From Larus michahellis (lineage: Eukaryota; Chordata; Aves; Charadriiformes; Laridae), in the NCBI RefSeq assembly GCF_964199755.1, contig NC_133929.1, positions 5,287,806 through 5,351,805 on the forward strand: 64,000 bases of DNA, written 5' to 3'. Positions 51,194 to 60,880 of the stretch are shown piece by piece. The stretch's first letter is position 1. Every line of letters starts with the position of its first letter. A model generated the notes under the pieces. The model had not been told where the DNA came from. It saw only the letters and a list, made by a program, of their open reading frames with translations, and did no database searches. The translations under genes were made by a program, and so were the position numbers.

Positions 51194-54100
51194 CAGGTGG
51201 AGGAAAGGGACAACCGGGTTTATTGGACGGTGTGGATTCGATGGCCTGGCACATCAGACCCACAGGAGTATAAGGCTCTAGTGGACACGGGTGCACAGTG
51301 CACCCTAATACCATCAAGCTATAGAGGGGCAGAACCCATTTGTATTTCTGGGGTGACAGGGGGATCCCAAGAGTTGACTGTACTGGAGGCGGAAGTGAGC
51401 CTAACTGGGAATGAGTGGCAAAAGCATCCCATTGTGACTGGCCCAGAGGCTCCATGCATCCTTGGTATAGATTACCTCAGGAGAGGGTATTTTAAGGACC
51501 CAAAAGGGTACCGCTGGGCCTTTGGCATAGCTGCTTTGGAGACAGAGGAAGTTAAACAGTTGTCTGCCTTGCCTGGTCTCTCGGAGGATTCTTCTGTTGT
51601 GGGGTTGTTGAGGGTCAAAGAACAACAGGTGCCGATTGCTACCACAACGGTGCATCGGCGGCAGTATCGCACTAACCGAGACTCTCTGATTCCCATCCAT
51701 GAGCTGATTCGTCAACTAGAGGTTCAAGGAGTGATCAGCAAGACTTGCTCACCCTTTAACAGTCCCATATGGCCGGTGCGAAAATCTAATGGAGAGTGGA
51801 GGCTAACTGTAGACTATCGTGGCCTGAATGAAGTCACGCCACCGCTGAGTGCTGCCGTGCCGGACATGCTAGAACTCCAGTACGAACTGGAGTCCAAGGC
51901 AGCCAAGTGGTATGCCACGATTGATATAGCGAATGCATTCTTCTCAATCCCTTTGGCAGCAGAGTGCAGGCCACAGTTTGCTTTCACTTGGAGGGGCGTC
52001 CAATACACCTGGAGTCGACTGCCCCAGGGGTGGAAACACAGCCCCACCATTTGCCATGGACTGATCCAGACTGCACTGGAACAGGGTGAAGCTCCAGAAC
52101 ATCTGCAGTACATTGATGACATCATTGTATGGGGAAACACAGCAGAAGAAGTTTTTGAGAAAGGGAGTAAAATAGTCCAAATCCTTCTGAACGCTGGTTT
52201 TGCTATAAAGCGAAGTAAGGTCAAGGGACCTGCGCAGGAGATCCAGTTTTTAGGAATAAAATGGCAAGATGGATGCCGTCAGATTCCAATGGATGTGATC
52301 AACAAAATAGCAGCTATGTCTCCACCAACTAGTAAAAAGGAAACACAGGCTTTCTTAGGTATTGTGGGTTTTTGGAGAATGCATATCCCAGATTACAGTC
52401 AAATTGTAAGCCCTCTGTATCAAGTAACCCGGAAGAAGAATGATTTTAAATGGGGTCCTGAGCAACGACAAGCTTTTGAACAAATCAAACAGGAAATAGT
52501 CCATGCAGTGGCCCTGGGGCCAGTCCGGGCAGGACAAGATGTTAAAAATGTGCTCTATACCGCAGCCGGGGAGAACGGCCCTACCTGGAGCCTCTGGCAG
52601 AAAGCACCAGGGGAGACTCGAGGTCGACCCCTAGGGTTTTGGAGTCGTGGATACAGAGGATCCGAAGCCCGCTACACTCCAGCAGAAAAAGAGATATTGG
52701 CAGCATATGAAGGGGTTCGAGCTGCTTCGGAAGTGGTTGGTACAGAAGCACAGCTCCTCTTAGCACCTCGACTGCCGGTGCTGGGTTGGATGTTCAAAGA
52801 AAGGGTCCCCACCACACATCATGCAACCGATGCTACATGGAGTAAGTGGATTGCACTGATCACGCAGCGAACTCGAATGGGAAACCCCAGTCGCCCAGGA
52901 ATTCTGGAAGTGATCATGGACTGGCCAGAAGGCAAGGATTTCGGAATGTCACCAGAGGAGGAGGTGACGCGTGCAGAAGAGGCCCCACCATATAATAAAC
53001 TGCCAGAAAATGAGAAGAAATATGCCCTGTTCACTGATGGGTCCTGCCGCATTGTGGGAAAGCATCGAAAGTGGAAGGCTGCTGTGTGGAGTCCTACACG
53101 ACGGGTTGCAGAAGCCAGTGAAGGACAAGGTGAATCGAGCCAGTTTGCAGAGGTGAAGGCTATTCAGCTGGCTTTGGACATTGCTGAGCGAGAAAAATGG
53201 CCAGTACTTGATCTCTACACTGACTCATGGATGGTGGCAAATGCTCTGTGGGGGTGGTTACAGCAGTGGAAGCAGGGCAACTGGCAGCGCAGAGGCAAAC
53301 CCATCTGGGCTGCTGAACTGTGGAAAGATATTGCTGCCCGGATAGAGAATCTGGTTGTGAAAGTACGCCATGTAGATGCCCATGTACCGAAGAATCGGGC
53401 CACGGAGGAACATCAGAACAACCAGCAGGTGGATCGGGCCGCTAGGATTGAAGTGGCTCAGGTGGATCTGGACTGGCAACGTAAGGGTGAACTATTCATA
53501 GCTCGGTGGGCCCATGACTCCTCAGGCCATCAAGGGAGAGATGCGACATATAGATGGGCTCGTGACCGAGGGGTGGACTTGACCATGGACACTATTGCAC
53601 AGGTCATCCATGAATGTGAGACATGCGCTGCGATCAAACAAGCCAAGCGTGTGAAGCCTCTTTGGTATGGAGGGCGATGGCTGAAATACAAATATGGGGA
53701 GGCCTGGCAGATTGATTATATCACACTGCCACAAACCCGTCAAGGCAAGCGCTATGTGCTCACAATGGTGGAAGCAACCACTGGATGGCTGGAAACATAC
53801 CCTGTGCCCCATGCCACTGCCCGGAACACTATCCTGGGCCTTGAAAAGCAAGTCCTGTGGCGACATGGTACCCCAGAGAGAATTGAGTCGGACAACGGGA
53901 CTCATTTCCGAAACAGCCTCATAGACACCTGGGCCAAAGAGCATGGCATTGAGTGGGTGTATCACATCCCCTGTCACGCACCAGCCTCTGGGAAGATAGA
54001 ACGATACAATGGACTGTTAAAAACTACACTGAGAGCAATGGGTGGTGGGACTTTCAAACACTGGGATACACATTTAGCAAAAGCTACCTGGCTAGTTAAC

Positions 54101-54361
54101 ACCAGGGGATCTACCAATCGGGCTGGCCCTGCCCAATCAAAACTTCCACGTACTGTGGAAGGGGATAAAGTCCCCGTAGTGCATATGAAGAATATGCTAG
54201 GGAAGACAGTCTGGGTTAGTCCTGCCTCAGGCAAAGGCAAACCCATCCGTGGGATTGCTTTTGCCCAAGGACCTGGGTGCACTTGGTGGGTGATGCGGCA
54301 GGATGGGGAAGTCCGATGTGTACCTCATGGGGATCTGATTTTGGGTGAGAATAGCCAATGA
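51176..54361 (+). CDS. pol: Pro-Pol polyprotein, class III-like, intact frame
   Basis: Open for 1,061 codons after the gag UAG. Counting from 51197, the protease has LVDTGAQC (DTG 30-32), RT has LPQGWKHSP and YIDD at 305-308, RNase H has FTDGSC (D614), LYTDSW and QQVDRAA. Integrase has H-x4-H and CETC, and catalytic D840, D899 and E935 (D-35-E). Its words IESDNGTHF, IEWVYHIP and GKIERYNGLLK resemble ERV-L/foamy-like integrases more than beta or gamma ones. No dUTPase follows integrase, unlike mammalian ERV-L. A has a TAG where B has Lys at 51422-51424. Confidence 0.93.
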   Translation, partial: GGPASGQVEERDNRVYWTVWIRWPGTSDPQEYKALVDTGAQCTLIPSSYRGAEPICISGVTGGSQELTVLEAEVSLTGNEWQKHPIVTGPEAPCILGIDYLRRGYFKDPKGYRWAFGIAALETEEVKQLSALPGLSEDSSVVGLLRVKEQQVPIATTTVHRRQYRTNRDSLIPIHELIRQLEVQGVISKTCSPFNSPIWPVRKSNGEWRLTVDYRGLNEVTPPLSAAVPDMLELQYELESKAAKWYATIDIANAFFSIPLAAECRPQFAFTWRGVQYTWSRLPQGWKHSPTICHGLIQTALEQGEAPEHLQYIDDIIVWGNTAEEVFEKGSKIVQILLNAGFAIKRSKVKGPAQEIQFLGIKWQDGCRQIPMDVINKIAAMSPPTSKKETQAFLGIVGFWRMHIPDYSQIVSPLYQVTRKKNDFKWGPEQRQAFEQIKQEIVHAVALGPVRAGQDVKNVLYTAAGENGPTWSLWQKAPGETRGRPLGFWSRGYRGSEARYTPAEKEILAAYEGVRAASEVVGTEAQLLLAPRLPVLGWMFKERVPTTHHATDATWSKWIALITQRTRMGNPSRPGILEVIMDWPEGKDFGMSPEEEVTRAEEAPPYNKLPENEKKYALFTDGSCRIVGKHRKWKAAVWSPTRRVAEASEGQGESSQFAEVKAIQLALDIAEREKWPVLDLYTDSWMVANALWGWLQQWKQGNWQRRGKPIWAAELWKDIAARIENLVVKVRHVDAHVPKNRATEEHQNNQQVDRAARIEVAQVDLDWQRKGELFIARWAHDSSGHQGRDATYRWARDRGVDLTMDTIAQVIHECETCAAIKQAKRVKPLWYGGRWLKYKYGEAWQIDYITLPQTRQGKRYVLTMVEATTGWLETYPVPHATARNTILGLEKQVLWRHGTPERIESDNGTHFRNSLIDTWAKEHGIEWVYHIPCHAPASGKIERYNGLLKTTLRAMGGGTFKHWDTHLAKATWLVNTRGSTNRAGPAQSKLPRTVEGDKVPVVHMKNMLGKTVWVSPASGKGKPIRGIAFAQGPGCTWWVMRQDGEVRCVPHGDLILGENSQ

Positions 54362-54815
54362 ATCAGATTGTGTGCTGTTAATTGATAAGTAACACTGTCA
54401 CTGTATGTCCTCATTGCTATAATTGCTATCAGTTGTACTACAAGTAAGGCACAGGGATGATGGGATAAGAACTGATCTCAGCAGCTGGCGCCCAGCGACT
54501 TCCTCAAGATCTACATCTTCAGCCCACGGACTGCGTGCATGAGCCACACCAGGTGCACCAGTCACAAGCTCCGAAAAATACAGCATGCAACAGACCAGCA
54601 CCACCCAGCATCTCACCTGCCCTGAGAGACTGTTCTAACAGATGGAGCCCAAAGCCGTGGATTAAAAGAACTCAACGGACACTTTGGAGGGATGACCCAT
54701 AAACTAAGGGCATTATATGTGTGTGTATATATATATATAAAACAGGGGAAAGTGGTGGCAATTCATTGGAACCTGCTGGGCATGGCATAGATGGTATGGA
54801 ATAAGGGGTGGATAA
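54362..54815 (+). other. Non-coding tract between pol and 3' LTR (no env)
   Basis: About 450 bp, near-identical to 31215-31666 of A, with a short TG/TA run near 54,720-54,740 and no open frame of interest. The absence of env in both copies makes it a family trait. Confidence 0.8.
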
Positions 54816-55161
54816 TGTCCTGGTTCCGGTGGGGATAGGGTTAACTTTTCCTGGTATTCCATGCCATGTGAGCCACGCCCACCCTGAGCTGCCGGGGGAG
54901 GGGGCAGGAAGTTGCTGCTTAAAAGCGGGCTGGGGCGTCCCGGGTCCGGCCGGTTGGCGAGCGGCGGTTCCGTAATCGCGTTTGTATATTCCCCTATCCG
55001 TGTTGTTGTTGTTGTTGTTTGCCTGTTCCCTTTGCTGTTCTGTTAAACTGCCTTTGTCCCAACCCAAGAGTCTTGCCTTTTCTTACGATCCTTCCTGTAT
55101 TAGGAAGGCACGTGCGAGCGGCACGTGGTTCTTTGTTGCCATCTGAGGCTAAACCACGACA
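54816..55161 (+). mobile_element. 3' LTR of ERV B
   Basis: 346 bp. Has (GTT)5 in place of the long 9-mer array and lacks the 10-bp GC-rich duplication found in the 5' LTR. Confidence 0.92.
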
Positions 55162-55166
55162 TTCCT

Positions 55167-55550
55167 TTGTGTGGGCTCCAGTTTGTACGTTGGAATCTTT
55201 AAAAAAGATCCGGTTACAGCATGCTTATATGTTTTGCTTATGTGTATATGTATTAATTTGAGATCTGTGCTTTTGCCCATATATGTATGTATTGATTTGG
55301 AATACCTTATAGTAAGTTAGTGTGAATCTTGCCATCTTCAAATCTGTAGTTAAGTCGCTGTTCAATTATTTTGTTAAATCACTTTGTAAACCTCTAAACC
55401 TGTTAATGATTAAGTGCTGCTAAAATTCAACCTCTTGATCTACCTTAAATCACTAATAAATTTTGAATTGCTGTTAAATCGTAACCGTGTCAAATATTTC
55501 CATCTGCGACACAGTGCTTTCAAGATTAACAAATCTGTAGAAAGATTTAA
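55167..55550 (+). repeat. Possible LTR remainder right of ERV B
   Basis: AT-rich; AATAAA at about 55,454 and an end-like ATCTGCGACA near 55,518. It may be the continuation of the LTR cut at 48,736. Weak evidence. Confidence 0.35.
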
Positions 55551-55555
55551 CTGAC

Positions 55556-56150
55556 TGTCGTGGTTTAACCCCAGCCAGCAACTAAGCACCACACAGCCGC
55601 TCGCTCACTTACCCCAGTTGGGATGGGGCAGAGAATTGGAAGGGTAAAAGTGAGAAAACTCATGGGTTGAGATAAAGAGAGTTTAATGGGTAAAGCAAAA
55701 GCTGCATGCTCAAGCAAAACAAAACAAGGAATTCATTCACTACTTCCCATTGGCAGGCAGGTGTTCAGCCATCTCCAGGAAAGCAGGGCTCCATCACACA
55801 TAACAGTTACTTGGGAAGAAAAACATCATCACTCCAAACATCCCCCCTTCCTTCTTCTTCCCCCAGCTTTTTATTGTTGAGCATGATGTCATATGGTATG
55901 GAATATCCCTTTGGTTAGTTGGGGTCAGTTGTCCCAGCTGTGTCCCCTCCTGACTTCTTGTGCATCCTCAGTCTACTTACTGGCAGGACAGTTTGAGAAG
56001 CAGAAAAGGCCTTGATGCCGTGTAAGCACTGCTCAGCAATAACTAAAACATCCCTGTATTATCAACACTGTTTTCAGCACAAATCCAAAACATTGCCCCA
56101 TACTAGCGACTGTGAAGAAAATAAGCTCTACCCCAGCCAAGACCAACACA
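55556..56150 (-). mobile_element. Solo LTR, class III-like (antisense)
   Basis: 595 bp with a 5-bp duplication CTGAC (55551-55555, 56151-56155). On the minus strand it is the same family as 22887-23464 and nearly identical over most of its length. Confidence 0.88.
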
Positions 56151-56155
56151 CTGAC

Positions 56156-57072
56156 AAAGGAGATGCCACATCACAGAGACCTACCCACATACAGACACCT
56201 CAGGGGTTTTAATAACCTTGTAGGGATGAACCAGAATCTTCAATAAAGAGTAAGTTGCTTTGGGTGGGGAAGGTCAGCATTAGTCATCTGGGTGCAATCA
56301 GTTTTCCTATAGTACTCAGAGAAATCACAAAGGGATGCATTTTGCTTTCAGTTAAGCAAATACAAATGCAATCTTGACTTACTCCCATGCAGAGCCACCA
56401 AAAGCACAGGCAGGAAGCAATATGCAGTCAAAAAAAGGTGACTCAAAATAAAAATGCTAGACATTAAATAAAAATAAAATGGATAACACCTTAAGATTCA
56501 TCAGATTTTAACAACTATGTTGCTTAAGAGTGGCTCACAAGACCTGACTTTCATCGCTGGTTCTGCTGTCCCATGTCTCACTTTCCCTGTCTGCCAAATT
56601 GGGCCAGTAACCCTGAATTTTTGGTGTAAAGTTCTGTGAGATTTATGGAGGATGAGTAGTATCCAAATGTATTTGCTTTATGTGGCAAGGTTTGGTAGCA
56701 GGGAGGGGCTGAAGGGGTGGTCTCTGTGAGAAGAGGCCAGAGGCTGCCCTGTGCTGGACGCAGATGTTTCTAGCCAGCTCAGCAATAGACTCACCGCAGG
56801 CCAAAGCTGAGCCAATCATCAAAGCTGGTGGCACCTCTGTGAAAACATATTTAAGAAAGGGGTAAAAAAACACTGCACAGCAGTGATGAGTGAGAAAAAA
56901 AAAAAGAAGTGTGAGAAACAATCCTGTGAACATCAAAGTCAGTCAGAGAAGAAGGAGGGAGGAGGGGAAGGAGCTGCTCCAGGCACTGGAGCATATATTC
57001 CCCCGCAGCCCATGGAAGAGACCACCCTAAAGCAGGTATTAGGCTGTAGCCTGTGGGAGGGGTCACAGTGAA
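56156..57072. other. Unassigned, with the left arm of an inverted repeat
   Basis: 56,156-56,640 shows no feature. About 56,643-57,060 is an arm whose reverse complement resembles 57,150-57,565; for example GCTGAGCCAATCATCAAAGC at 56806 faces GCTTTGCTGATTGGCTCAGC at 57403-57422. Confidence 0.6.
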
Positions 57073-57145
57073 GCCTAGCTAGCTCAGACAGTAGAGCTAT
57101 CAGACCCTTAATCTCAGGGTTGTGGGTTTGAGCCCCATGTTGGGC
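57073..57145 (+). pseudogene. tRNA-Lys(CTT)-like sequence, probably a pseudogene
   Basis: 73 nt that fold as a tRNA: acceptor GCCTAGC/GTTGGGC, D-arm GCTC...GAGC, anticodon loop CCCTTAA with CTT at the anticodon position, T-arm GTGGG/CCCAT. It departs from conserved tRNA bases: C instead of U33, T instead of C56 (TTTGA for TTCGA), a broken anticodon-stem pair and a changed GG in the D-loop. So a working tRNA is unlikely; a tRNA pseudogene or tRNA-derived repeat head is more likely. No T-run terminator follows directly. Confidence 0.7.
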
Positions 57146-57149
57146 ACTG

Positions 57150-57565
57150 AAAAAGACTGTAGTGTGTTGACTTTGGCTGGCTGTTCTTTCATTCCCCTTC
57201 CATGGGCCACAGTTCCTTCAGGGAATATCCACTTGCTCTGGCATGGTCTCTACTTCATGGTAGTAGACCCTTCCACAGGAATCTCTGCTCTGCACTTCCT
57301 CCCCCTTCTTCCTCTCTGACCTTGGTTTCTGCAGGGTTGTTTCTCACACTTCCATGCAACGTTTTGCCCTTCCTTAAGTATGTTATCACAGAGGCACCAC
57401 CAGCTTTGCTGATTGGCTCAGCTTTGACTTGTGGTGGGTCTGTTGCTGAGACAGGACTAGTTGTGTCTGGCACGAGGCAGACCCTGGCCTCTTCTCACAG
57501 AGGCCAACCCCACAGCTGCCCCCCCTCCCCCAAAAAAAACAACCTTGCCACATAAACGAAATACA
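57150..57565. repeat. Right arm of the inverted repeat around the tRNA-like sequence
   Basis: On the plus strand it can encode PFLKYVITEAPPALLIGSAL; the left arm on the minus strand encodes PFLKYVFTEVPPALMIGSAL. Arms are imperfect; the axis is near 57,114. Confidence 0.6.
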
Positions 57566-57893
57566 TCAGAAGTATTAAGAGATACTATCATTAGGTGATT
57601 TGTTATTCTTACTGGCAGCAGCATCAGCAGAAGTTGAAATAGTTCATCTATCCAGGAAAGGCAAGAAAAATCTTAGAAGCACATGTTGAAGCTATGGTCT
57701 CTAACGCTGGCAGCCCAAATGCCCAAAATAGTGCAGCCTAAAGGATCTGTGCCTCTCATGCTGTTCAAAGAGGAAAAATTATGGTGTGTGTGACTGGCAA
57801 AGGGAAGCTCAGGACAGACAGGGTGGCATGGCCTTATTTTGTGCCCTGAGCAACAACTGACAAACTGTGAAGGAGCTCAGTTTTGAACCAAAG
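57566..57893. other. No feature recognised
   Basis: About 330 bp with no gene or repeat seen; ends AAAG at the LTR of ERV D. Confidence 0.5.
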
Positions 57894-58328
57894 TGTTATA
57901 GTTGAATTTAAAATAAATCGAGTCCAAATTAGATTCAATAAATATTTATTGAGGTAGGAAGGCAAAAGCAGCGCTGGGCGGCCGGGGAGTCGCAGCTCCA
58001 CCAAAGGCTCGCAAATTCAAGCAAGCTGAGCAGCTCTTTTTATCTTCACGGAGGTCGGGTTTCGACATCTTCGGTATGCCCCTCTGTAGCTTCTTGCTTG
58101 AGGTAGTTTAGATAAAATGTTGGTCACAGAATCAGCTCAAAACAATACATTCTGATAACATTGTGGTTAAGCTTTTTGTCAAACAGGAGTTCCCATGTTG
58201 GTGTAGCAAGATAACATTGTGGACATGTCTCTTCTGGTTAAACAGGGAGTTCTCAAGACTGCCACAATGGGTTCGTTCCTCTTGCTTAACTTGTTCGATC
58301 AGCAAATCACCTTTGGTTACTTATTACA
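57894..58328 (-). mobile_element. 3' LTR of ERV D
   Basis: 435 bp, same length as the C LTRs. It has the C 3'-LTR variants AACCAAAGG, CTACCTCAA and GCTGCGAC but GACTCGATT like the C 5' LTR, plus its own change near the end (TTTGGACTCG versus TTCGGACTCG). Confidence 0.93.
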
Positions 58329-58342
58329 ATCCCCCCCTTCTT

Positions 58343-60181
58343 TTATTTATAAGTGATTTGCTGATCAAACCTAGACAATACCTCACAAGCTGCATCTAAT
58401 TCAGGATTTTCGTTCGGTATAAGTTTCATTTCCAGTTCTGATTGCTTCATCACCATTAGCTGCACTTTTTCTAACCTGCTTTCAACAAAGGTTACAAATT
58501 TGTTAATGACACAGGGTCCAAGAGTCAGAGCCAATAGCAACATCATGAGGGGTCCCGCCAAAGTAGAAATTAAGGTACTCAGCCATGGTGACTGATTAAA
58601 CCAAGATTCATACCGGGAGGACTGAGCCTCTCGCTCTCGTTTTCTTTTCTCTAATCCCTCTCTCAGTTTAGCTAACGAATCTCTTACTACCCCTGTATGG
58701 TCAGCATAAAAGCAACATTCTTCACCTAGGGCAGCACATAATCCTCCGTTTTGCAAGAACAAAAGGTCCAATCCTCTTCGATTCTGTAAAACTACTTCCG
58801 ACAATGAGGTCAATGATTTCTCTAAATAGGAAATAGATTTTTCTATTCGGGCCAAATCTTCGTCTACTGCAGCTCTTAGAGATGTTAGACTCTGCTGTTG
58901 TTGCACCAAGGAGGTTATGCCAGTGGCGGTCCCAGCGACCCCTAAACCAAGTAGAGTAGCTATAGTAATTGTAGATATTGGCTCTTGTTTGTTGATTTTA
59001 TGTCCTAAATTGCTCCAGTGTAAATACATAGTTTCTTCCCCATGTAAGAGGATTCTAGGTACCACAGTAACCTGTACACAAAATTCTGAGATACTTTCCT
59101 TGAGAACAGCAGTGGACAAACACGGTGTTAATCCGGTTATGGAGCAGACCCACCATGCCCCAGGACTGGGCAGAACCCATTTAGTATTAGATGTAAAGTT
59201 TTGAGTCTGGTTGGTACATAGAGTTCTTCTCTCGTTCGTTACCTTCCCTATACACCAACCACTCCCTCTGACCTGTTGGAGAGTAATCTCCGCCTTCCGT
59301 TCCTTCCAATTACATCTGGAGGGATTGTCCTCGGTAGAGGTATTAAAAGGAGATGACACAGCTATCCCCTCATAAAAAGGGGGCTTTATGTCATAACATA
59401 ACCAACAGGAAATGGTAAAATTTGGATTTGTTGTATTTAAAGCTTGATAGGCTGCCTGCATTACAGCCCATAAGGGTTCATTGTCTTTGGGTATTTTCTC
59501 CACTTTATTTGTAGAGGTTAGGTATGTCCCTGGGGTGACTGAGGCTGTGGAGTTTCCTACCTTTGGCTTCTTCTTTTTCCCTTTTTGCTTTGTGATGACT
59601 CGATTGGGCCCTACTGCTTGTGGCATTTTAACTTCCCGTTTTTGAATGAATATTAGTCCTCCTCTATCAGTTCCAGATTCCCAATATCGCATTCCCCAGG
59701 TTCGTCCCAATAACCATCCGTGGTCATTAGGCTGCAGGATGTCTAGTATAACATGCTTACAGTTGCCAAGGTGGGGGCCCTCTATGTGTCCATCCCAGCT
59801 AGGAGCTGGCGGGTTGCATCCTCTGGGTCCCCATGTTATAGTTAAAAATCTATCTTTAATGGCTACGTCCCAGTTTGAAGCTATGGTTTCACATCCCCAA
59901 TATGCACAGTAATAGTGATTAGGGAAATTGCAATAGCTTTTCCCTGGATTCGAACTGGGGCAGAGATAAAAAGGTTTTATTGCTCTTTCTCGTCGGCCAG
60001 GTGGGTCTAGTTCATAAAAGACTAAATCTTCCAATTTAACTTGGAATTCTGGGGGTCCGGCTGTCACATTATACCGAACTTCCATTGAATCTTCCCATCG
60101 ACCTAAGGTCCAATTGAAGGGTTGATGTTCATTTTCTAAAGTCATGGTAATCAATACCATTAATAGGATACCAGCTTTCAT
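58343..60181 (-). CDS. env: Env glycoprotein of ERV D, intact frame
   Basis: 612 codons, with no residue difference seen from the C Env. Same CWLC, fusion peptide, CX6CC and anchor, and the same lack of a basic cleavage site (HKINKQEP). Confidence 0.95.
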   Translation of the reverse strand: MKAGILLMVLITMTLENEHQPFNWTLGRWEDSMEVRYNVTAGPPEFQVKLEDLVFYELDPPGRRERAIKPFYLCPSSNPGKSYCNFPNHYYCAYWGCETIASNWDVAIKDRFLTITWGPRGCNPPAPSWDGHIEGPHLGNCKHVILDILQPNDHGWLLGRTWGMRYWESGTDRGGLIFIQKREVKMPQAVGPNRVITKQKGKKKKPKVGNSTASVTPGTYLTSTNKVEKIPKDNEPLWAVMQAAYQALNTTNPNFTISCWLCYDIKPPFYEGIAVSSPFNTSTEDNPSRCNWKERKAEITLQQVRGSGWCIGKVTNERRTLCTNQTQNFTSNTKWVLPSPGAWWVCSITGLTPCLSTAVLKESISEFCVQVTVVPRILLHGEETMYLHWSNLGHKINKQEPISTITIATLLGLGVAGTATGITSLVQQQQSLTSLRAAVDEDLARIEKSISYLEKSLTSLSEVVLQNRRGLDLLFLQNGGLCAALGEECCFYADHTGVVRDSLAKLREGLEKRKREREAQSSRYESWFNQSPWLSTLISTLAGPLMMLLLALTLGPCVINKFVTFVESRLEKVQLMVMKQSELEMKLIPNENPELDAACEVLSRFDQQITYK

Positions 60182-60336
60182 TTCCCCACTGTTTAGTACC
60201 TCTCTGCCTTCCTCGTCTACTCCTTTGCAGAGAGCAACGGGATATCAAGATCTTCTCGGCAGCAGCAGATAGTCTTCAGGGGAATTTTGCTGTTATCCTG
60301 TCAATAATTTCCAAGGTCTAAAGAGTTAGTTATCTC

Positions 60337-60795
60337 TCAAATATATTTCCACCTATGTGGTTGTTGTGCCCGTTTCCAGGCGAATCTTATAGCACACTGT
60401 CTTAAAACTCTATACCAGTCTGTTTCATGTACTTCCCAAAGTTCAGGTACTGACAGTTCCCACCCACAAAATAATTTACGAATTTCCACTGGATCCTCTG
60501 GTCCCCTGGCACGTATCAAATCATTGCGACATTTCATACAGTAGGGTTGTCTCTTAAATGAAACACAGGACCAATCTCTATTACAATTTAGACATCGGCA
60601 AACAACCCAACATAAATGTCCGGAAGTAGGGTGTTTTAAGCAGGGTATTCCCCAGAGATCTCCTATTCTGGGCGATTCGGGTATCTCCGTCTCTGTTTCG
60701 CAACAAAATGGAAAAACCTGGGGAGTTCCTGTTAGTTTGTATAATCCACCCCCCCCCTGTTTGGTCCGGTATCCTTTCTTCACTCCAAGGTGCAA
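60337..60795 (-). CDS. Accessory frame 2 of ERV D: cysteine-rich (unknown)
   Basis: Same sequence as 41900-42358, including the Cys/His cluster. The nine-G run (nine C on the plus strand, 60749-60757) has the same length as in C, so the frame relation is the same in both copies. Confidence 0.55.
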   Translation of the reverse strand: MHLGVKKGYRTKQGGGGLYKLTGTPQVFPFCCETETEIPESPRIGDLWGIPCLKHPTSGHLCWVVCRCLNCNRDWSCVSFKRQPYCMKCRNDLIRARGPEDPVEIRKLFCGWELSVPELWEVHETDWYRVLRQCAIRFAWKRAQQPHRWKYI

Positions 60796-60880
60796 AATAT
60801 ACCTTTCGTAGAGTATTTCCTGGTGGTATTTGGAACCATCGATATAAACTATCTCTTAGTTCCCTTCTGGAGTGGTTCAT
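60581..60880 (-). CDS. Accessory frame 1 of ERV D (unknown)
   Basis: Same as 41815-42114; the ATG overlaps the pol stop as ATGA. Confidence 0.5.
   Translation of the reverse strand: MNHSRRELRDSLYRWFQIPPGNTLRKVYFAPWSEERIPDQTGGGWIIQTNRNSPGFSILLRNRDGDTRIAQNRRSLGNTLLKTPYFRTFMLGCLPMSKL

Larger units (their letters stand above)
48737..55161 (+). mobile_element. ERV element B: env-less, class III-like, open frames
   Basis: Same family as A, in the same orientation 23 kb away. 5-bp duplication TTCCT (48732-48736, 55162-55166), different from that of A, so B is a separate insertion rather than a segmental duplicate. The LTR pair shares B-specific variants (CCCAACCCAAGAG, TTCTGTTAAAC, CTGTATTAGGAAGG). 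Gag and pro-pol are both open. Confidence 0.92.

Noticed and set aside
57073..57145. Functional tRNA-Lys gene
   Set aside because: U33 and C56 are changed, one anticodon-stem pair is broken and no terminator run follows; called a pseudogene instead.
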